NCBI RefSeq assembly: GCF_910596095.1
Contig: NC_056543.1
Span: 24,686,542-24,750,541 of the forward strand
Length of the DNA stretch: 64,000 nucleotides
Source of the DNA: Thunnus maccoyii
Lineage: Eukaryota > Chordata > Actinopteri > Scombriformes > Scombridae
Reading direction: 5' to 3'
Part shown: positions 13,534 to 28,300 of the stretch, piece after piece
How the letters are laid out: each line of letters opens with the position of its first letter
Numbering within the stretch: position 1 is the first letter of the stretch
Program-made: the position numbers and the translations under genes
The notes under the pieces: generated by a model
What the model was told of the DNA's origin: nothing
What the model saw: only the letters and a program-made list of their open reading frames with translations
Database searches by the model: none

Positions 13534-14311
13534 GTTAGTACCTTAGCTGGATAGCTAACGTTAGCTTGCTGTTGCTGCTTGCTGTTTCTAGTTTTTTAGC
13601 TATCATCACCAACTTTAGCTATTTACACCCGGGCTACTCTTTTCTAACGTTAGGTGGTTGAATAGCTATAAGTGGCTGTAGCTAGGTAGACAATGGGGTT
13701 AAGCAAATGTATTTCCTACAATGGAGTTAAAAATAGCTAACGTTACCGGGTGTTATTGTGGGTTCACGTTTGCTTTTGCCTGGGGGATTTAGAGCTTTGA
13801 CGGTTCGCGCTAAAATTCAATAACATTAGTGATTGTTTGGTGTGTACTCGAAACAAGGTCGGCTGACAGCAGGCTATCGCATTTGTCAATTGTTTATCAA
13901 ACAGTAGCCCCAGTTTGTGCCCCTCATGTATCAGCATACATTCAGCTCACAGAGGTAACCATTGGTTTCTGTTCAAGATAATCAGTCGGCGGTGTTTGAA
14001 AAACCCTGGTTAGAAGAGTCTTTCTGATTGAGTGATTCTGATAATATCAAGCAAGTGTTTTTAAACGACCTTCTGCTGGTTAGTTATCTTTAAGAGAAAC
14101 CTGTGACCTGAATGTATGCTTATACATAAGAGGCACAAACTGGGGCTGATCAAACAGTCACTGCATTTAAAGCAACTTAGTCCTGTTGCTATTATTCATT
14201 AACGTTATGCTGGAAATACAGAACCATAGTAGTGTGTTGGGACATTAACGTTGCTCTTATTTCTACACAGGTACTATTGCCACAGAATCCAGTTAGCAGA
14301 TATACAGCAAA

Positions 14312-17300
14312 ATGCCGTCACCACAAGTCCTCCAACCGGTTCTTAAAATGAAGGTTGACGAGCTCTTTCTCAACTGGTTAAGTGACCCTGCAACCCAGTC
14401 ACTACTGAAAGATTATCTTGACCTAATCAAAAGTGGACAACACATTGATTTGGGCAGTGGGGATGCCACGGAGAAAAGGTCTTTGACCTTCAATGAGAAT
14501 AACAACGTGGCATCCCAAAGGAACCTGGCAGAGAAGAAGCCCACTCCCTTCAGTACTCCCTCCAGCCCCCCCTCTACCAGTACCCTGCCCTCTGGTAGTA
14601 GCAGTGGTACCAGAGTGACAGGACCCAATGGCAGAATACTACGGAGGTCTGTCAGCACTAAAAAGGTAAATTATCTATTGAAAGAGTAAGTTAAAGCATT
14701 GAACAACATTTAAATGATTTTTCATGCAGCGCATCATTTTTGAACCTCCTATCCAAACTGTTATGAAAGACTTTCACTGGTTTAAACAAGATTTAGAGGT
14801 TCTTAAGATGTCCTGTCACAGAGTTTTCATCTAACATCAAAAACAAGGTGTGTCCTGAAGTTCCAGGATTTACCTGGAAGCAGGTAGGAGAAGGTAGCTG
14901 TGACTGAAGGGTGTTTTGCTAAATCACATTTCTCAATAAGCCCTGTCTCTGTTTGGCAGCAGATATTAACAGTAAAATCTAAGTTGCAGATTGAGATGGG
15001 GGATATATGATTATTTTGTTGTGTGTATTAAATATAATTCAAATTTGTATCCACAACATAGATTTAAATGGTTGTATTTTAATTGACTGAACACTAAGCT
15101 TCACAATTTACCAATTTATTTGGTACACCTTTACAATCTGATACAATCCAATACAGTAGCCTGAAATAATTTTCATATTTGGAAAGCTATGTTAATAATC
15201 AATTTAACAACAATCATATTAATTTGCTTGTTACTATCAATTAGACTGAGAAGATAAGGATTTTTTACACTTGCAAAAATCAGGTGTCTGAACATTATGG
15301 GGTTTTTTTAGAGGTTGAGTTGCTCAAAACATTTCACTGTTAAGCATATAATTCAAACCTTCATTACAAACACAATGTTTGTGTGTTGTCAATGAAGACA
15401 TTAACAGAAGACATTTTTAGATATTATTGTAGGAAAAGCACAAGTACGAATAATAGGATTAATGATGGCTAAGTTCCATTTAGCTGCTTCAGTTTCAGGG
15501 ACTTGTTATTGTGCATGATATCACACTGTCATAGCTCACTTACTTGAATAGAACAGCTATTTTTAATGTAATTAGTAACACCTGTGCTTTTTGTACAATG
15601 ACAAGTCAAAATTTTCTGCCTGAAAAAGGCCTAAAATTAAACACTGCTTCAGATTATGTTGATGCTAATTATTCTTTCATGGGTTTGATAAGTGGAACCA
15701 CCCCAACTACATAGCATAAATATCTAGTTAAAAATTCATGTTCACTAACTGAGTCGCTGATTTTATGGTTGATTTTTTTTTTTTTACCTCAACCCCCAGC
15801 TTTGTAGAATTTCCATCAGAGCATCTTTCATGTTGGTGGTGACATCTGCTGCATCATTGCTGCGAAATCATTGCCATCTGCTGCAGTGTCACACAAGAAG
15901 TCCCCAAAGTTGGAAAATGTTCAAATCCTACACATAGGGGCTTTAATCAGTTTATTTAATATATCCTGGCTGATTTCTAGTTTCTCACTCTTGGACCTAT
16001 TGTATCCTCTGGGATCCTTATCTTCCCAGTCTGGCCACAAGAGGCTGCTGAGTAGCCTACAGCATCAAAGGCATTGAAGGTCTTTCCATTCGGCACTATC
16101 ATAGTGGAGCCTCCATGTCTGTAGGCATATGTAGTGATTATTAGTCAAATACTTTCCAAATGTTCAGGCCTCGCCCATGCATTAGTGTGGTATGAGAGGT
16201 GGGAGTGTCTGAAGCTAGCCTGTCCCTGGCACTATGGTAACGCCTTTCAGCCTGTGTGTTGCAGATCCTGTCAAGCTTTGACTGGGGTCTCCAGAGGCAA
16301 ATAAGAATTTTGCTTTGGGTTGCTTCAATTATAGTTGAAATCAAGCTGTACAAAACAATTAAGGCTTAAAATGCTTCATGTGTTTGTATGTTCAAGGACT
16401 CCCACTCCGTCAAGATGAGAAGTGCAAAGTGAAAGCCTGGACTTGTGGTTGATTGTGGACTTTAGTGAGTGTGATGACAGTGAGACAGCAAGACAGCTGT
16501 GGGCATGTGCTCTTAGAAACTCCTCCTTCTACATGTTGTTGACATGCAAAAGACAGGCATGAGGAAGCGTTCAAGTGCTCACTGTTGTGACATCTGTTCT
16601 CTCTCTGACTGAAACACCAGAGCTTGAGAGAACTAGATTTAATGTTAGACTCAGAGTAAGGCATTTGTGTCTTGAAGATGTTTTTTTTTATTATTGTGAT
16701 ATACATATAACTATACCTAGCTGACATGCACTTATAAGACACCACAAATGAATATAAACCAGATCAAGAATACATTTTAAACACTACCACTACTACCAAG
16801 AGTCCAAAAAATTGAAGAATACCAGTTCACATACTCTAACTTACCTAATCAGATTTTCAGACTATCATGCCTACAATTAATTTCATACATTACTGATAAA
16901 GCATATATAGTTTTAACCCACCAGAAAAAGGGTAGCAATGACAAATGTTCAAACTGAAACACATCAAACACCCATTACGGGTTTTTATTTATAGATTATT
17001 TCAGATCAAGGTCAAGATACAAACATAGTCTAACCAAGGCCTTTTGGTGACCTGATGAGAAATGATTCAGATATAACAGCCTGACCAAAGGAGGGAGAGG
17101 ATGTAGAACAGCAGCATTGCAACAGCATCTTGGTTTCCTCTGTAGGTTTCAGAATCATTTTTTCTCATGAGAGATCAGTTGGCGTTGAATCTTTACCAAG
17201 AACTTTCTCTCTTCTTGTATTTCTGTTTAACTTGAGACCCCATGATGTAATAGTAAGATGTTTGTCAGATGGATGTGAACTTTTTGATCTTAACAACCAT

Positions 17301-20300
17301 GACTCTTTCCTCCTCGTGAGCATTGGCCCTAGTTGCTTCCCTCTCACCCCAGATTGATATAAAGCAACTGGTGGACAGTTTCTCTATTCTGCTGTGATGC
17401 GTCATGGCATGTGGCCACACTGTGTCACTCAATATTAAAGGGATTGTGAGGTTATATCAAGTAATACTTCTATTTTAAGACAACAAAATAAATTCCTGTA
17501 TACAGATGCATTCTTCAAAGGATTACTTAAAAATTCAATTTATGTCACGCTGATGCAGCCTGGAACAGCTGGTCTGACTTTGACATCAGACACTGATATA
17601 GATACCCTTGGTTCCCTTGTGTTGGCATTAGATACCCAGAACTCTGCCAGTGAGATGAGGTGTGGCAGCACATTCATCCTCTGTGTAATTTACTCTGAAA
17701 CTACTTCTATTAGATGCTGCTCATTGTCGGAATAAGTAGTCGTGGATGTTTTATTTACACTATGTACATTACATATATTTTTAGTAGTATAGAGCAGTAG
17801 GAATAAGTGTTAAAATAACTGTTCCCTGCTGCTGCGTTTGGGATCACAGGTTATTTCTCAAGATGTCTTTTTATAACATGCCTGGTTGGGCTCAGCAACA
17901 TTGAAGCTATTTGAAGCGGGGGTTTAGGGTCACGTCATCAGTTGCCATGTCAGAGAGAACCTGGTGTTCAACTGTGTCCCGCAAGTGCTTTTATTTGAGT
18001 CTTGGTCACTTGTGAGTGTTAAGTGTACAATTGCAAACTTTGGGTTTCAGCTAGGATTCAGGTGATGTAGGACTTATGTGTTTTGATGTTTCACCAATGC
18101 CTTGGAATGATAGTACAAAGAAATGATTGGAGTAGATTGGTTCTAAAATGCTACTCCAGGTTCAACATTATATCAGTTCTGAGCAAAATTCCAACTGTGT
18201 TAAAACAATTCGAAAAAGTCAGTCTAATATTTTAGATTTTTATGTCGTTGGCCTAGTTTTTGTTGTTTTTTGTCTCAGTTGACCTGTTATTTGTGCAGCA
18301 TTATTCCTTTGCAAACCTACAACTGAATTGAGTAAATGTTTATAAAACTGTAGACTTAACACCCATTCTCTTCAAGCCTGTTCATAAATGGGATTATACT
18401 TCCACATAATCTGGACTCTCTCACCATATTAGAGATGTAATTTTATAACTTGTTTTCCAGGACTGGAAATATTTTTTGGAAATTGCAAAGTCACCGTATC
18501 AAATTTATCTTATCACCTAGTCAAATTATGGCGCTCAGGATCATCTCTGCAATCTTGATGATGAAATGTGGAAAATGTGATACAATGAGGAGCCAAAAAT
18601 GTAATGGGTATCAGAAGCTGATGTCTTTAACAACTAATTGCTATAAATTATAAGCTTTCAACATTTACATAGTGGTTACTGAAAGAGTGTTATGTAAGCG
18701 TGGGTGGGCATGTGTACTGTAAATCCGTTTCTGCAGCTTCTCACTTTAGTGTCCTGACCCTTTGCTCCACTTCTGGTGCCATGGAGGCTACAAAGACTTT
18801 TCAAAAAGCCTTCATGATAATTGTTCTCTTTGCGGCTGCATTATAACTCATATGCAAGGCAGCTGATCTGCTCACGACATGTTCTGCTTGTTGGCCTTCC
18901 CTGAGCCCACCATGTTGTCAGTCAATCAGGCCTATTTTTGGCCCACGTTCATATGTATCTCAAATCCCTGTCTCAGACATCAGATTGTGGTGGATTGAAC
19001 CGGAGTTTTCTGGATTTCACAGCAGCATCGGTTCTGGACCCATGCCGTGAACCTGTTGTGGCTCTGCCCCACTGATGTGCAACGGTTTTTGAGTGTTCGT
19101 GGGACACCATGTATGCTTTGTATTGACAGATTAGGAAGTCCTCAGGAGAATTTTGATCAGGTTTACTCCACCCTTCTGTAATATGTTTCTCCCCTCTGTG
19201 GTTTCTGTTTGCCCTGCAAGTTGTTTCTTGAATATTACAGTTTTAAAGCAACAGTGTTGAATGCCATGTTGATTGAAGCTCACGTAAAGGACAAACTCAA
19301 CAACATGCAAATAGTTATCTGACTGCTAGACCTGCCAATAGTCACTAACTCCAGGCAGTGTGTTTCATAATCTCATCTGTTATGTAATGAAGTGAACATG
19401 ACGAGACAGGTTTCTGTACAAGTCAGATTTAGAAGTTTATAGATTATATGATGACATACTGTGGAGTCAGCCTGAATTCTCATGTTTTCGTGTTTGTCAC
19501 AGTGACCCATTGGAGTGTACATGTACTACTCTAGCAGCCTGTCAGACTGATAGTTGCCTCTGAAAGTGATGTTGTTTGGACAGCCTGCCTGCAATGATCC
19601 TAAGGTGATTTGGTCAGCGATAATGCTTACAGGGAGCTTGTCCATTCTGCTTTTTCAGTGGGAACATGTTTCATACAGTTCCGTAGGATGTTTACACACA
19701 GTGTGAACAGCAGTGGACTGAGAATAACACAGACACAGAAACATACACTGCACATGTCTGTGTATGTGGCTGTTACCACATATGTAAACTAACATATCAC
19801 TATCCCTGCTGCTTTGTAATACCTCTGCTCATGGAACAGACTTCAGATTTTGTTTGCCCCCAAAAACAAACCGAACAGTATCAAATGTGAGTTGACAGTT
19901 TCATGTGATTTACCAGGTTTTTATGGCTTTGGTGCTTTCCTGTCCATATTTGGATTGAATTGATTAGTGTGAACAAAAGGCAGCCGGTGTGAAAAGCCAT
20001 CATACAAACGGCTTATCAAGCATGTGCAGTGTCCTGTGTGGAGGATAACAGGAACTGGGTTTGAGCAGAAAACAGTGGAAAATTGTGGACTTTGTGATCC
20101 TGTCATCTAAAAATAATATGGGTGTGTTTTCACCGTCTGTGTAAAATAACATGAACAAATATTGGTTTATTTACATAGTCTAATAATGTGGACATCTCTA
20201 TACTATTTCTCTTTAATTAACATTAACAACAGCTGGCGTACAGATGTTAGGCTTTCCCTACGTACAGTCAGTGCAGTGAAGGTAACCCCAAAGCTGTTAG

Positions 20301-22308
20301 ATCAGTGAATTTATGGAGAATTGATGTAATTGCCATCACTCCAAGACAGCAGCAACCGGAAGTGGATGTTTGTTTGAGGACTAGACATACAACCTTGTTT
20401 CTCCAGATCTAGTTTCTTGGATTGCCGAAACAGTTCTTGTTGGTGCTTTTAATAGGCGCAGAGTAGTTCGGTCATCTTTCTTTGAATTTGACATGTCCCC
20501 CCTCCCCTGCCATTGCCCATCAACTATAATAAGACATGGAATGGCTGGCAGCCCAAGCTTGCAAAGGGAAGGCAAAACAAAGACCACCATAAGACAGGAT
20601 GCAGGATAGTTGAATATATGTAGGCCTATGTTTTATAGTTGTATATGTATCATCTGGTGATTTGATCTACACTCTCAGGAAAACTAAGTAGTTATACCTT
20701 GGTTTAGTTCTTTATTTTCCAATGCCTTAAAAAGTATATTTTGTCTGCTTGCTGTTCTCATGAATTATACTTTAAGGCAGATTTAGTAAAGTAACGTGGT
20801 TTTATTTAGGGCTGTCAATCGATTAAAATATTTAATCTCTATTAATCACATGACTGTCCATAGTTAATCGCAAATTAATCACACATTTTTTATCTGTTCA
20901 AAATTTACCGTAAAGTGACATTTTTCAAGTATTAATACTCTTATCAACATGGGAGTGGACAAGATATGCTTGTTTTATGTAAATGTATCAATTGAATGTT
21001 GGAAATAAACTAACACAAAACAATGACAAACATTGTCAGAAACCGTCACAGGTACAGCATTTAGCTTAAAATATGCATAAATCATAACTTATGGCAAACT
21101 CAAGCCCAACAGATAACAGATGGGCACATTGGCCGGTTAAATGTTCCATTACTTCAGTACTGATTAAAGATCAGTCCCATGATCCCTCACTTAAAAAGCA
21201 AATCACATAATGTAATTGTGTCCAACCTCACATGGGAAAAATAAAGTCTCACAAAAACATACCTCTGTGCTATGGGATAAAACAGGATAATACAAAATAA
21301 ACCAAACAATAAAGTGAGCAGAAAACAGTGGAAAGGGAGGATAAGAAAGAAAATTACTTTTCTCTCTCTCTTTTGTTCATCATAAAGTTTGTGTATCTTC
21401 GATATGGTGTTGGTTCTTGATGCCACTTCATAAGTGCAGTTGTTATTATTTGACGCACACCCTCATCCTCCATAATGTTAATTGGTCTGCAAGCTGTAGC
21501 TATCCATTTAGCTATTGCTGTTGAAAGCTTGCTGCTTACAGGTTTGTATGGGTTTCCCTCGTACACTATCAAGCATGGTTTGCTGCAAGTGGGATGGTTT
21601 GGGGCTAACGAGGCTGCCTGCATTAGCATTAGCTGTGTGCTTCGCTAGCAAATGGTATTTAAGACTAGATGTACTCCAGTGGTAACTCAATTCACATCGA
21701 CAGCACCTACAAATAACTTTGGTCTTGTCGACAGACTCGTCTGACAGGGCTTTGGAGCTGAACTTACCATTCAAAATACCTTTTTCTTTATCCATTGTCC
21801 CTTGCTAGTTGACAGAACCTGCTTTAATTGCGTCAAAAAAATGGTGTTAAAACAATTTTGCATTAACATGTTTTTATCACATTAACTGAGACAGCCCTAG
21901 TTTTATTATATTCCATCACTTCAGGGGATTTATTTTGTATTTTCCCAGTAGCAACTGGTTGTTCTGTCCAAGAGGGGTGTCCAGTTTGCAGAGCTCAAAG
22001 CACAGCAACATTTCTTTGAATCATTTGGTAATTTGAGAGATTTTCAGAGGGGAAGCCAGTTAACATGAACAGAGTGTCATCATAGCTTTGAGTTGCATCC
22101 TTCAATTGGCGTCTGTGGCTGCTGCAAGCTGCAACAACAGGTCTGTCTCTTTACATAACCTTCCATGAGCACTGAGGAATGCAAACTGGAAAGGGCAGAT
22201 CCATTGCGCACACCCCTCCCATCCCACACATGCACTAACTGAGTCCCACACACATACACCCTGTCACTCCTTATCTCCCTAGCAGCTTTGAGGCAAGCGC
22301 TCCCTGAC

Positions 22309-22344
<36 letters not shown>

Positions 22345-25300
22345 CTCTGTGTGCGTATGTGTATGTTATGTAGAGAGTGGGACAGAGCAGCAGGCAGAGT
22401 TGAGATTGTGCGACCAGATCTGGAATGGGAGAGAGAGTCACAGTAGCAGCTGCTCTCTTGCATTAAGAGGCTCTCACTCTGACAGAGGACAATCACAGGG
22501 ACACAGACACACAGAACTTCTACTGCCGCAACTACCTTCTGTTGATCGTGCTTACAGCAACTGATTGATTTGTACAGTCAAGAGGATAACACTGGATTGA
22601 GTATTGTGTTTGTGTTCCCCGCCGTGTCTGGCGCAAGGATGAGGATGAGGGAGCTGTCTCTGCGTCAGGACCCTGACCTGAGGAAGGAGTTGGCTCTGCT
22701 GGCACGTGGCTGTGACTTTGTTCTGCCCTCTCGATTCAAGAAGAGGCTCAGAGCCTTCCAACAAGGACAGGCAGGTGTTTGTATGAGTGTACTGTCTACC
22801 ACACAGGCTTTACCGGCCTGTCGACCAATGGGAAGGTCTATTATTGTGGACTAGTATTTGTGGGCTTCATGTCTTGGTATTCACATTGCATTGTAATACT
22901 GATCTGTCGTATTACAGACCACTGTTAAACTACAGTAATTGTAGTAATTCTTCACTGTTACCAATTATTCGTTCCAGTATTGTTGGGGCCACTTGAACCT
23001 TTAACTGTAGTCCAAGCTGATCCTCAACACACAGGACAAATATGCAATTATATCACCTTCTCTAGACATAATCACAACTGTAGTGAATAGTTTTGCAGGT
23101 TTTTGGGGGGGGCAAGGTACAGAGAGATATGAGACATAAGTGCTATTCATTGCATGTTGTTTCGTCTTGTGTGGTATGTTGTGCTCAGCCGCTTGACTGT
23201 CCTCTTTCAGACCACATCATTGGGAATGTGTAAAATGTCATGGGGCTTAGCAGTTGTGCTCAAGAGCTCTGCTAGTGGTTAGCATGAAGCGATCGAGAGG
23301 GGACAGTGCGGGGCAGGGCAACAGAAGATGTTTATGTCCTTTTATAGCCATAGCTGACAGCAACACACAGGACAGAGAAGAGCAGAGGATTAGCAGCATT
23401 TGTCATTTATCAGGTTTAACTAAGCAGGATTCCACTGACAAAGACATTTTCAAACAATCAATGATAATGCACATACATGTAGAAATTGACGCGGCTAGAT
23501 TTAGCCTCCTTATGTTCACCTCAATCAATTTTAGGTTTTGGATCATATCGGTAAATGTTTAATTGTCGTAGACGTGATGTTCCATGTAAGCTCTGTCAAA
23601 TGTACCCAGAGGTGCGAACAATGGGTAGATTGTGTGAGACCAAAACAAACACCAAGAGGGTATTTATATCGTTTAGCGGAGGACTGTGTGGGTGTGTTTG
23701 TGTTATTATTAAAGACCACAGAGAATGATCCAGTTGGCAAATTCTTGAGTCACGTAAATAGTCTTTGGGTATGAGATGACGTTTGAGACCAAAGTTGCTC
23801 ACACTGTTTTTAGTAACTGGATAATTTACGCAACATAACAACACATTTGGATCCTAATTTCTTTTTTGCAAATGAATAAGACCAGGCCTCCATGTTACAT
23901 GATGTCATGTCATTGTTAAAATTGAAACCGTACAACATTTTCCACTGTCATGATCGAAGAGCCTCACACTCAAAGCTCTCATGTTGGGTCCTAGGAGTAA
24001 ATAGTTAAAAGGAAACACACACAGACATCCAAGCTCTGACATCTATGTTACTGGGGTGTGTGGCACTTTGGGGTGACGTTCATTGGAGTTACAGTTGAAC
24101 TGGATAGATGCAGAGCGTGGAGATTTAAAGCCTTGTAGCCTAGCCTTGAATCCAATAATCCAAACCCCTACTGTACCTCTTGTCTGCAGATCATACTTTA
24201 GTGACACACACACACATACAGCAAACACCCGGCCTGCTTCTATGTTCAGGACTGTCATTGACAGCTACTGTTTTTCTGTAATCAGATATGCTGTTTATCC
24301 TAGTCAAGGTGGCTGTGCTCATTTTATCTGTTCCATTTCTGTTTCTTTGAGGTACACACATCCTTGCATCACTACATTGCAATCTTCTAGTCATCTATCA
24401 GGGCTGTTCTCCACTAAATAAAACACTAGTGGACTAATAGTGATAAGATTTGTTTGACTAAAAGACCTTTTGACACGACATAGCAGGACTAGCGGGAGTA
24501 ATTAATAGCATTAATAGTGCCCTTATTCCATTCAGAGGTGTCAGTTCCATGGCCTTCTTATTGTGTATGCTGGCTCACAGACAGCTTACTGGGACAATTG
24601 AATGGAACAGAGCCATTGTTAATGTTATTGGTGTCATGTGCTTTTCCTGCTGTGTCAAGTTAAAATGTCTCTTGTGAAAAGGCCAATTTATTCAGTTATG
24701 TTTCAAAAGTAGTACTGTTCCTCTCCAGATAAATGCAGTCATTAAGAGGGATGTGTTAAAATTGTGTACCTATTAAATATCCAGTCAGTATTTTTTTGAG
24801 CATGTAATTTCTAAATATTTTAACATGGATCATAACATGAAGAGTTTGACTTATAAATAAAATGTAAATGATCTGTGACAAAAAAACAAAACAAACCTTT
24901 AATAGCGTCGGAAAACATGAGTAACTCAAATTTTGGTGTGATGGTGGTTGTCTTGTTAGCATATGTCATTTTATTTAGAGAAGCTATTTTGATTACAGTA
25001 TATCAGTTATATATGCAGTATAACAGGCTATCACAGATTATGCTGTTAAAGATCAAATTATATTTTTAATTTTATTTTTAATAAATATTATTGCAATACC
25101 ACAGATGTGATGATCATTTTCCAGTAATGACTGATGACTATCTAATTTCCCAAACAAAAGACCCTTTAGATGACCTAACTGAAATGGGTCATTACCGTAA
25201 TGTGTTTATTTATTTACATATGTTTATAATATAAAAATAGAGTAGTACATCTGTCAGTAGATTAGCATGTATAGATATTATTTCTGAATGTTCTCAGCCC

Positions 25301-28300
25301 TATGCAGCATTATCATGTTATTATCTTGCCCTTTATTTCTTAAATTCCTGACTCTTGTAGACATAATTTAATGAATAAAAATGTCATTCAAAAGTTGCAC
25401 ACATTGCTGGGTCAATTAGGTTTTCTGCAACAGACTAAAATCATTGTCTCCAGTCTGTGCATGTTAATGTCAGTTTACGCATCGTAATTGAAATCTGTTA
25501 CAGTGGGACAATCAGTTAGTGGGGAACGTCTATCGCAGGAGTATCTATTAGATAAATGAGTAATCACAACTCTTCGCTGATGGGCCCGGAGGCTGCTGAG
25601 CGGTGTGGTTACATGAGTGCTAGTAGTGTAGAGTATGCAAAGGCGAGCCCTAGCACATGCTGGAATGTTTGAGCTGAGAGGTGTTAGCGTCCGCTAGCAT
25701 CAGTAGCTAACAGTTTATTTCTGTGTTTGTTTCAGGCGCAGGTGAGGACCGAGGAGCCCGTCACCACAGCGCTAAGTGAAAGCATTCCAAAGTTCTACTT
25801 CCCACAGGGCCGGCCCCAAGCCAACCTCAACATCGACAGCCTCATTTCCAAAATTGAGAAAATATTTTCCCAATTTCCAAATGAAAGGGCCACCATTGAG
25901 GACATGGGGCAGGTTGCCAAGGTCAGAATATGATTTGAAGCATGGGGGTTCAGCTGCCACCCAACAAATTATTTTCATTAGTACTATTTAGATCCTGACT
26001 TTAAGAACGTTTGCTGATTTTAAACCCCACGGAAAATATTATCCCCATCTCCCTGAGGAATGTGAGCAATGGCTTGAGGGGAACCTAAGATGCAGAGAGA
26101 AATGACAGCTAGGTTTCCTCAGGGAAGTCTTTAAGTGATGCAACACTGTTTTTCAACAGTATCACATGTCATCTTTTCTAGATTTAAGGTTGCATGTATA
26201 TCTAGAAAGTTAAAGTGTTTATTTAATCTTTTTCTCCTCTTCTTAACATCTACACCAAACATTGCTCCATTTTTCCTTCTTCTTTGTCTCCACAGGCCTG
26301 TGAGTGTCCTCTTTACTGGAAAGTTCCATTGTTCTGCTTGGCTGGAGGTGACAGGACGGGCTTCGTGTCTGTTCACAAATTCGTGGCTATGTGGAGAAAG
26401 TAAGACAATGGCTTCTCTTAATTTCAGTTGGCCACAAGTGCACTCACTCAGATGGCCTATACAATCTCCGCTGAACAATAATGACCACTCTCTGGTGATC
26501 ACAGACACTGAAAGCAGCTATCTGCTATTATGACATTTTCCTTTAGATTTCGAAACAGAAATCATTGATCACAAAGGCCTCACAAACACCCGTAAGGGAA
26601 ACGTCACTGTATTCGACTGTACAGTATTTGAATGAAAACATCCATTCAGTGTCTTTCAATGTTAAATTGAAAGGAATACTATAGGGCTTTTGTAATAGCG
26701 GGTGTGACTGAATACTGTTGTATGCTATAGGCATGCTCTTGTATTAATGTGTGAGCCTCCAGAGAACTGGACAGACCTGGCCTTTGACTCGAACTCATGA
26801 CTGAGCCATTCTTAGATGAGAGGCCACAACAGACGCTTGCATTATTTCTCTGTCACTACCATACCACTCCACGCTTATAATTACCCAGCAGCAATTCAGA
26901 ATCCTAATTTCAGAATGTATTATACTTGCACTTTCCCTTTTGAGGGGAACGATTTCAAACAAGAATCATGAAAAAGGTGGAACGTACATAAGAGCGAAAG
27001 AGGGAGTAACCTTGCAACCATCTGTTCTCTCTTTTCTTCCCCAGAACTCTGCAGACCTGTCACGATGACGCTTCTAAATTTGTGCACCTCTTGGCCAAGC
27101 CTGGCTGTAATTACCTGGAACAAGACGACTTTATTCCATTCCTGCAGGTACTGGTTGCAGCACACCCAGGGAGAGGGCTGGACTTGGCAACTCGGGATGG
27201 CAAAATTGCATTGGCTTGGGTTGTGCGAACTGGACTTAATTTTTGGACTGACCCGCTGCGGCAGTGTTTTTTCATGTGGCGGAAGACTAATTCAGGGACG
27301 TTACTGTAAGACAGTAATATAGTGGAGGGGAGTATACTAAAGGGAGATTTCACTGGTGCGGGACTCAGGCTCAGCATAAATTAACCAAAGGAAATGGAAA
27401 TGTTTCTCATGTAATACTCATATTTAGCACCAAAATTATACCAGAAAACATGCACAGATAATCAGATTGCTTAGAAAAATAATATTATAATTGACTTTTT
27501 GATTGGTCTTACTATGTAGACTACTGTGCTTGTTGTTTCTATTCTTAATTCCTTCTGGCAAGCTGTTGGTGCACCACACCTGCCCCGCCCTACACCTGAT
27601 TCATTTTCATGCTGGCAGGAGCAGCTGAGCCTGAGCTGAACACCCGTTAGCATACCAGCAGAGATGCCTTGTGGCACACGCTGTTTAATTTGTATGGTTC
27701 CGCTCAGCGAATCGCTTTTGACTGTTTTGATGAATGAAAGGCGGATTGCAGTGGAGTAGATTTGACTGTCCCCGCCTGTTTCCTGTGCCCTGTGATTTAT
27801 GTGTTTCTCTATGATTTAATTTCTCACAGTAAGAGTCAAAGAGGCACGACGGCTGCCCTGAAATAAGGCCTTTTAATTTCATTGCCGCCTTCGCATTTAT
27901 GTCAACACTTCTTTCCCCCAGCAGAAGGGAAGGGGGTAGAATAAAGAAAAGACATGGGGGAGTTTCATGGCAAGAATATAACTACAGTTTGTTTGAAATG
28001 CAGCACACCCCCTGTGACTTTATGGCACGAGGAAGGAGAGAAGGTTAAGAGCAGTCACCAGCACACATCTTTTCTTTGGCCTTCACACCGCCTGGCTGTC
28101 AAATCTGAGGGGCTTAAGCACATCCCAAAACCGGTTGACCCAGTGTTTACTTACTTCTAAGAAACATTTAAATTTGATGGCCTCTCCCAACAAGGCCTGG
28201 AGCTTTTTCTTCACTTAGCCAATTTATAAAGCATATGGCAAAACAGAGTGATGTAGATAGACTCTGACGTTTGAATAAGTATGCATTTATATGCCTACTC

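Noticed and set aside
14413-14658. 81-aa frame antisense to the first ppp2r3b coding exon
   Set aside because: Shadow of a genuine exon whose + strand product is clearly PR70-like.
22775-22854. Continuation of the alternative ppp2r3b exon past the donor (94-aa frame to 22,854)
   Set aside because: Similarity to PR72 stops exactly at FQQGQ, so the extra residues are intron.
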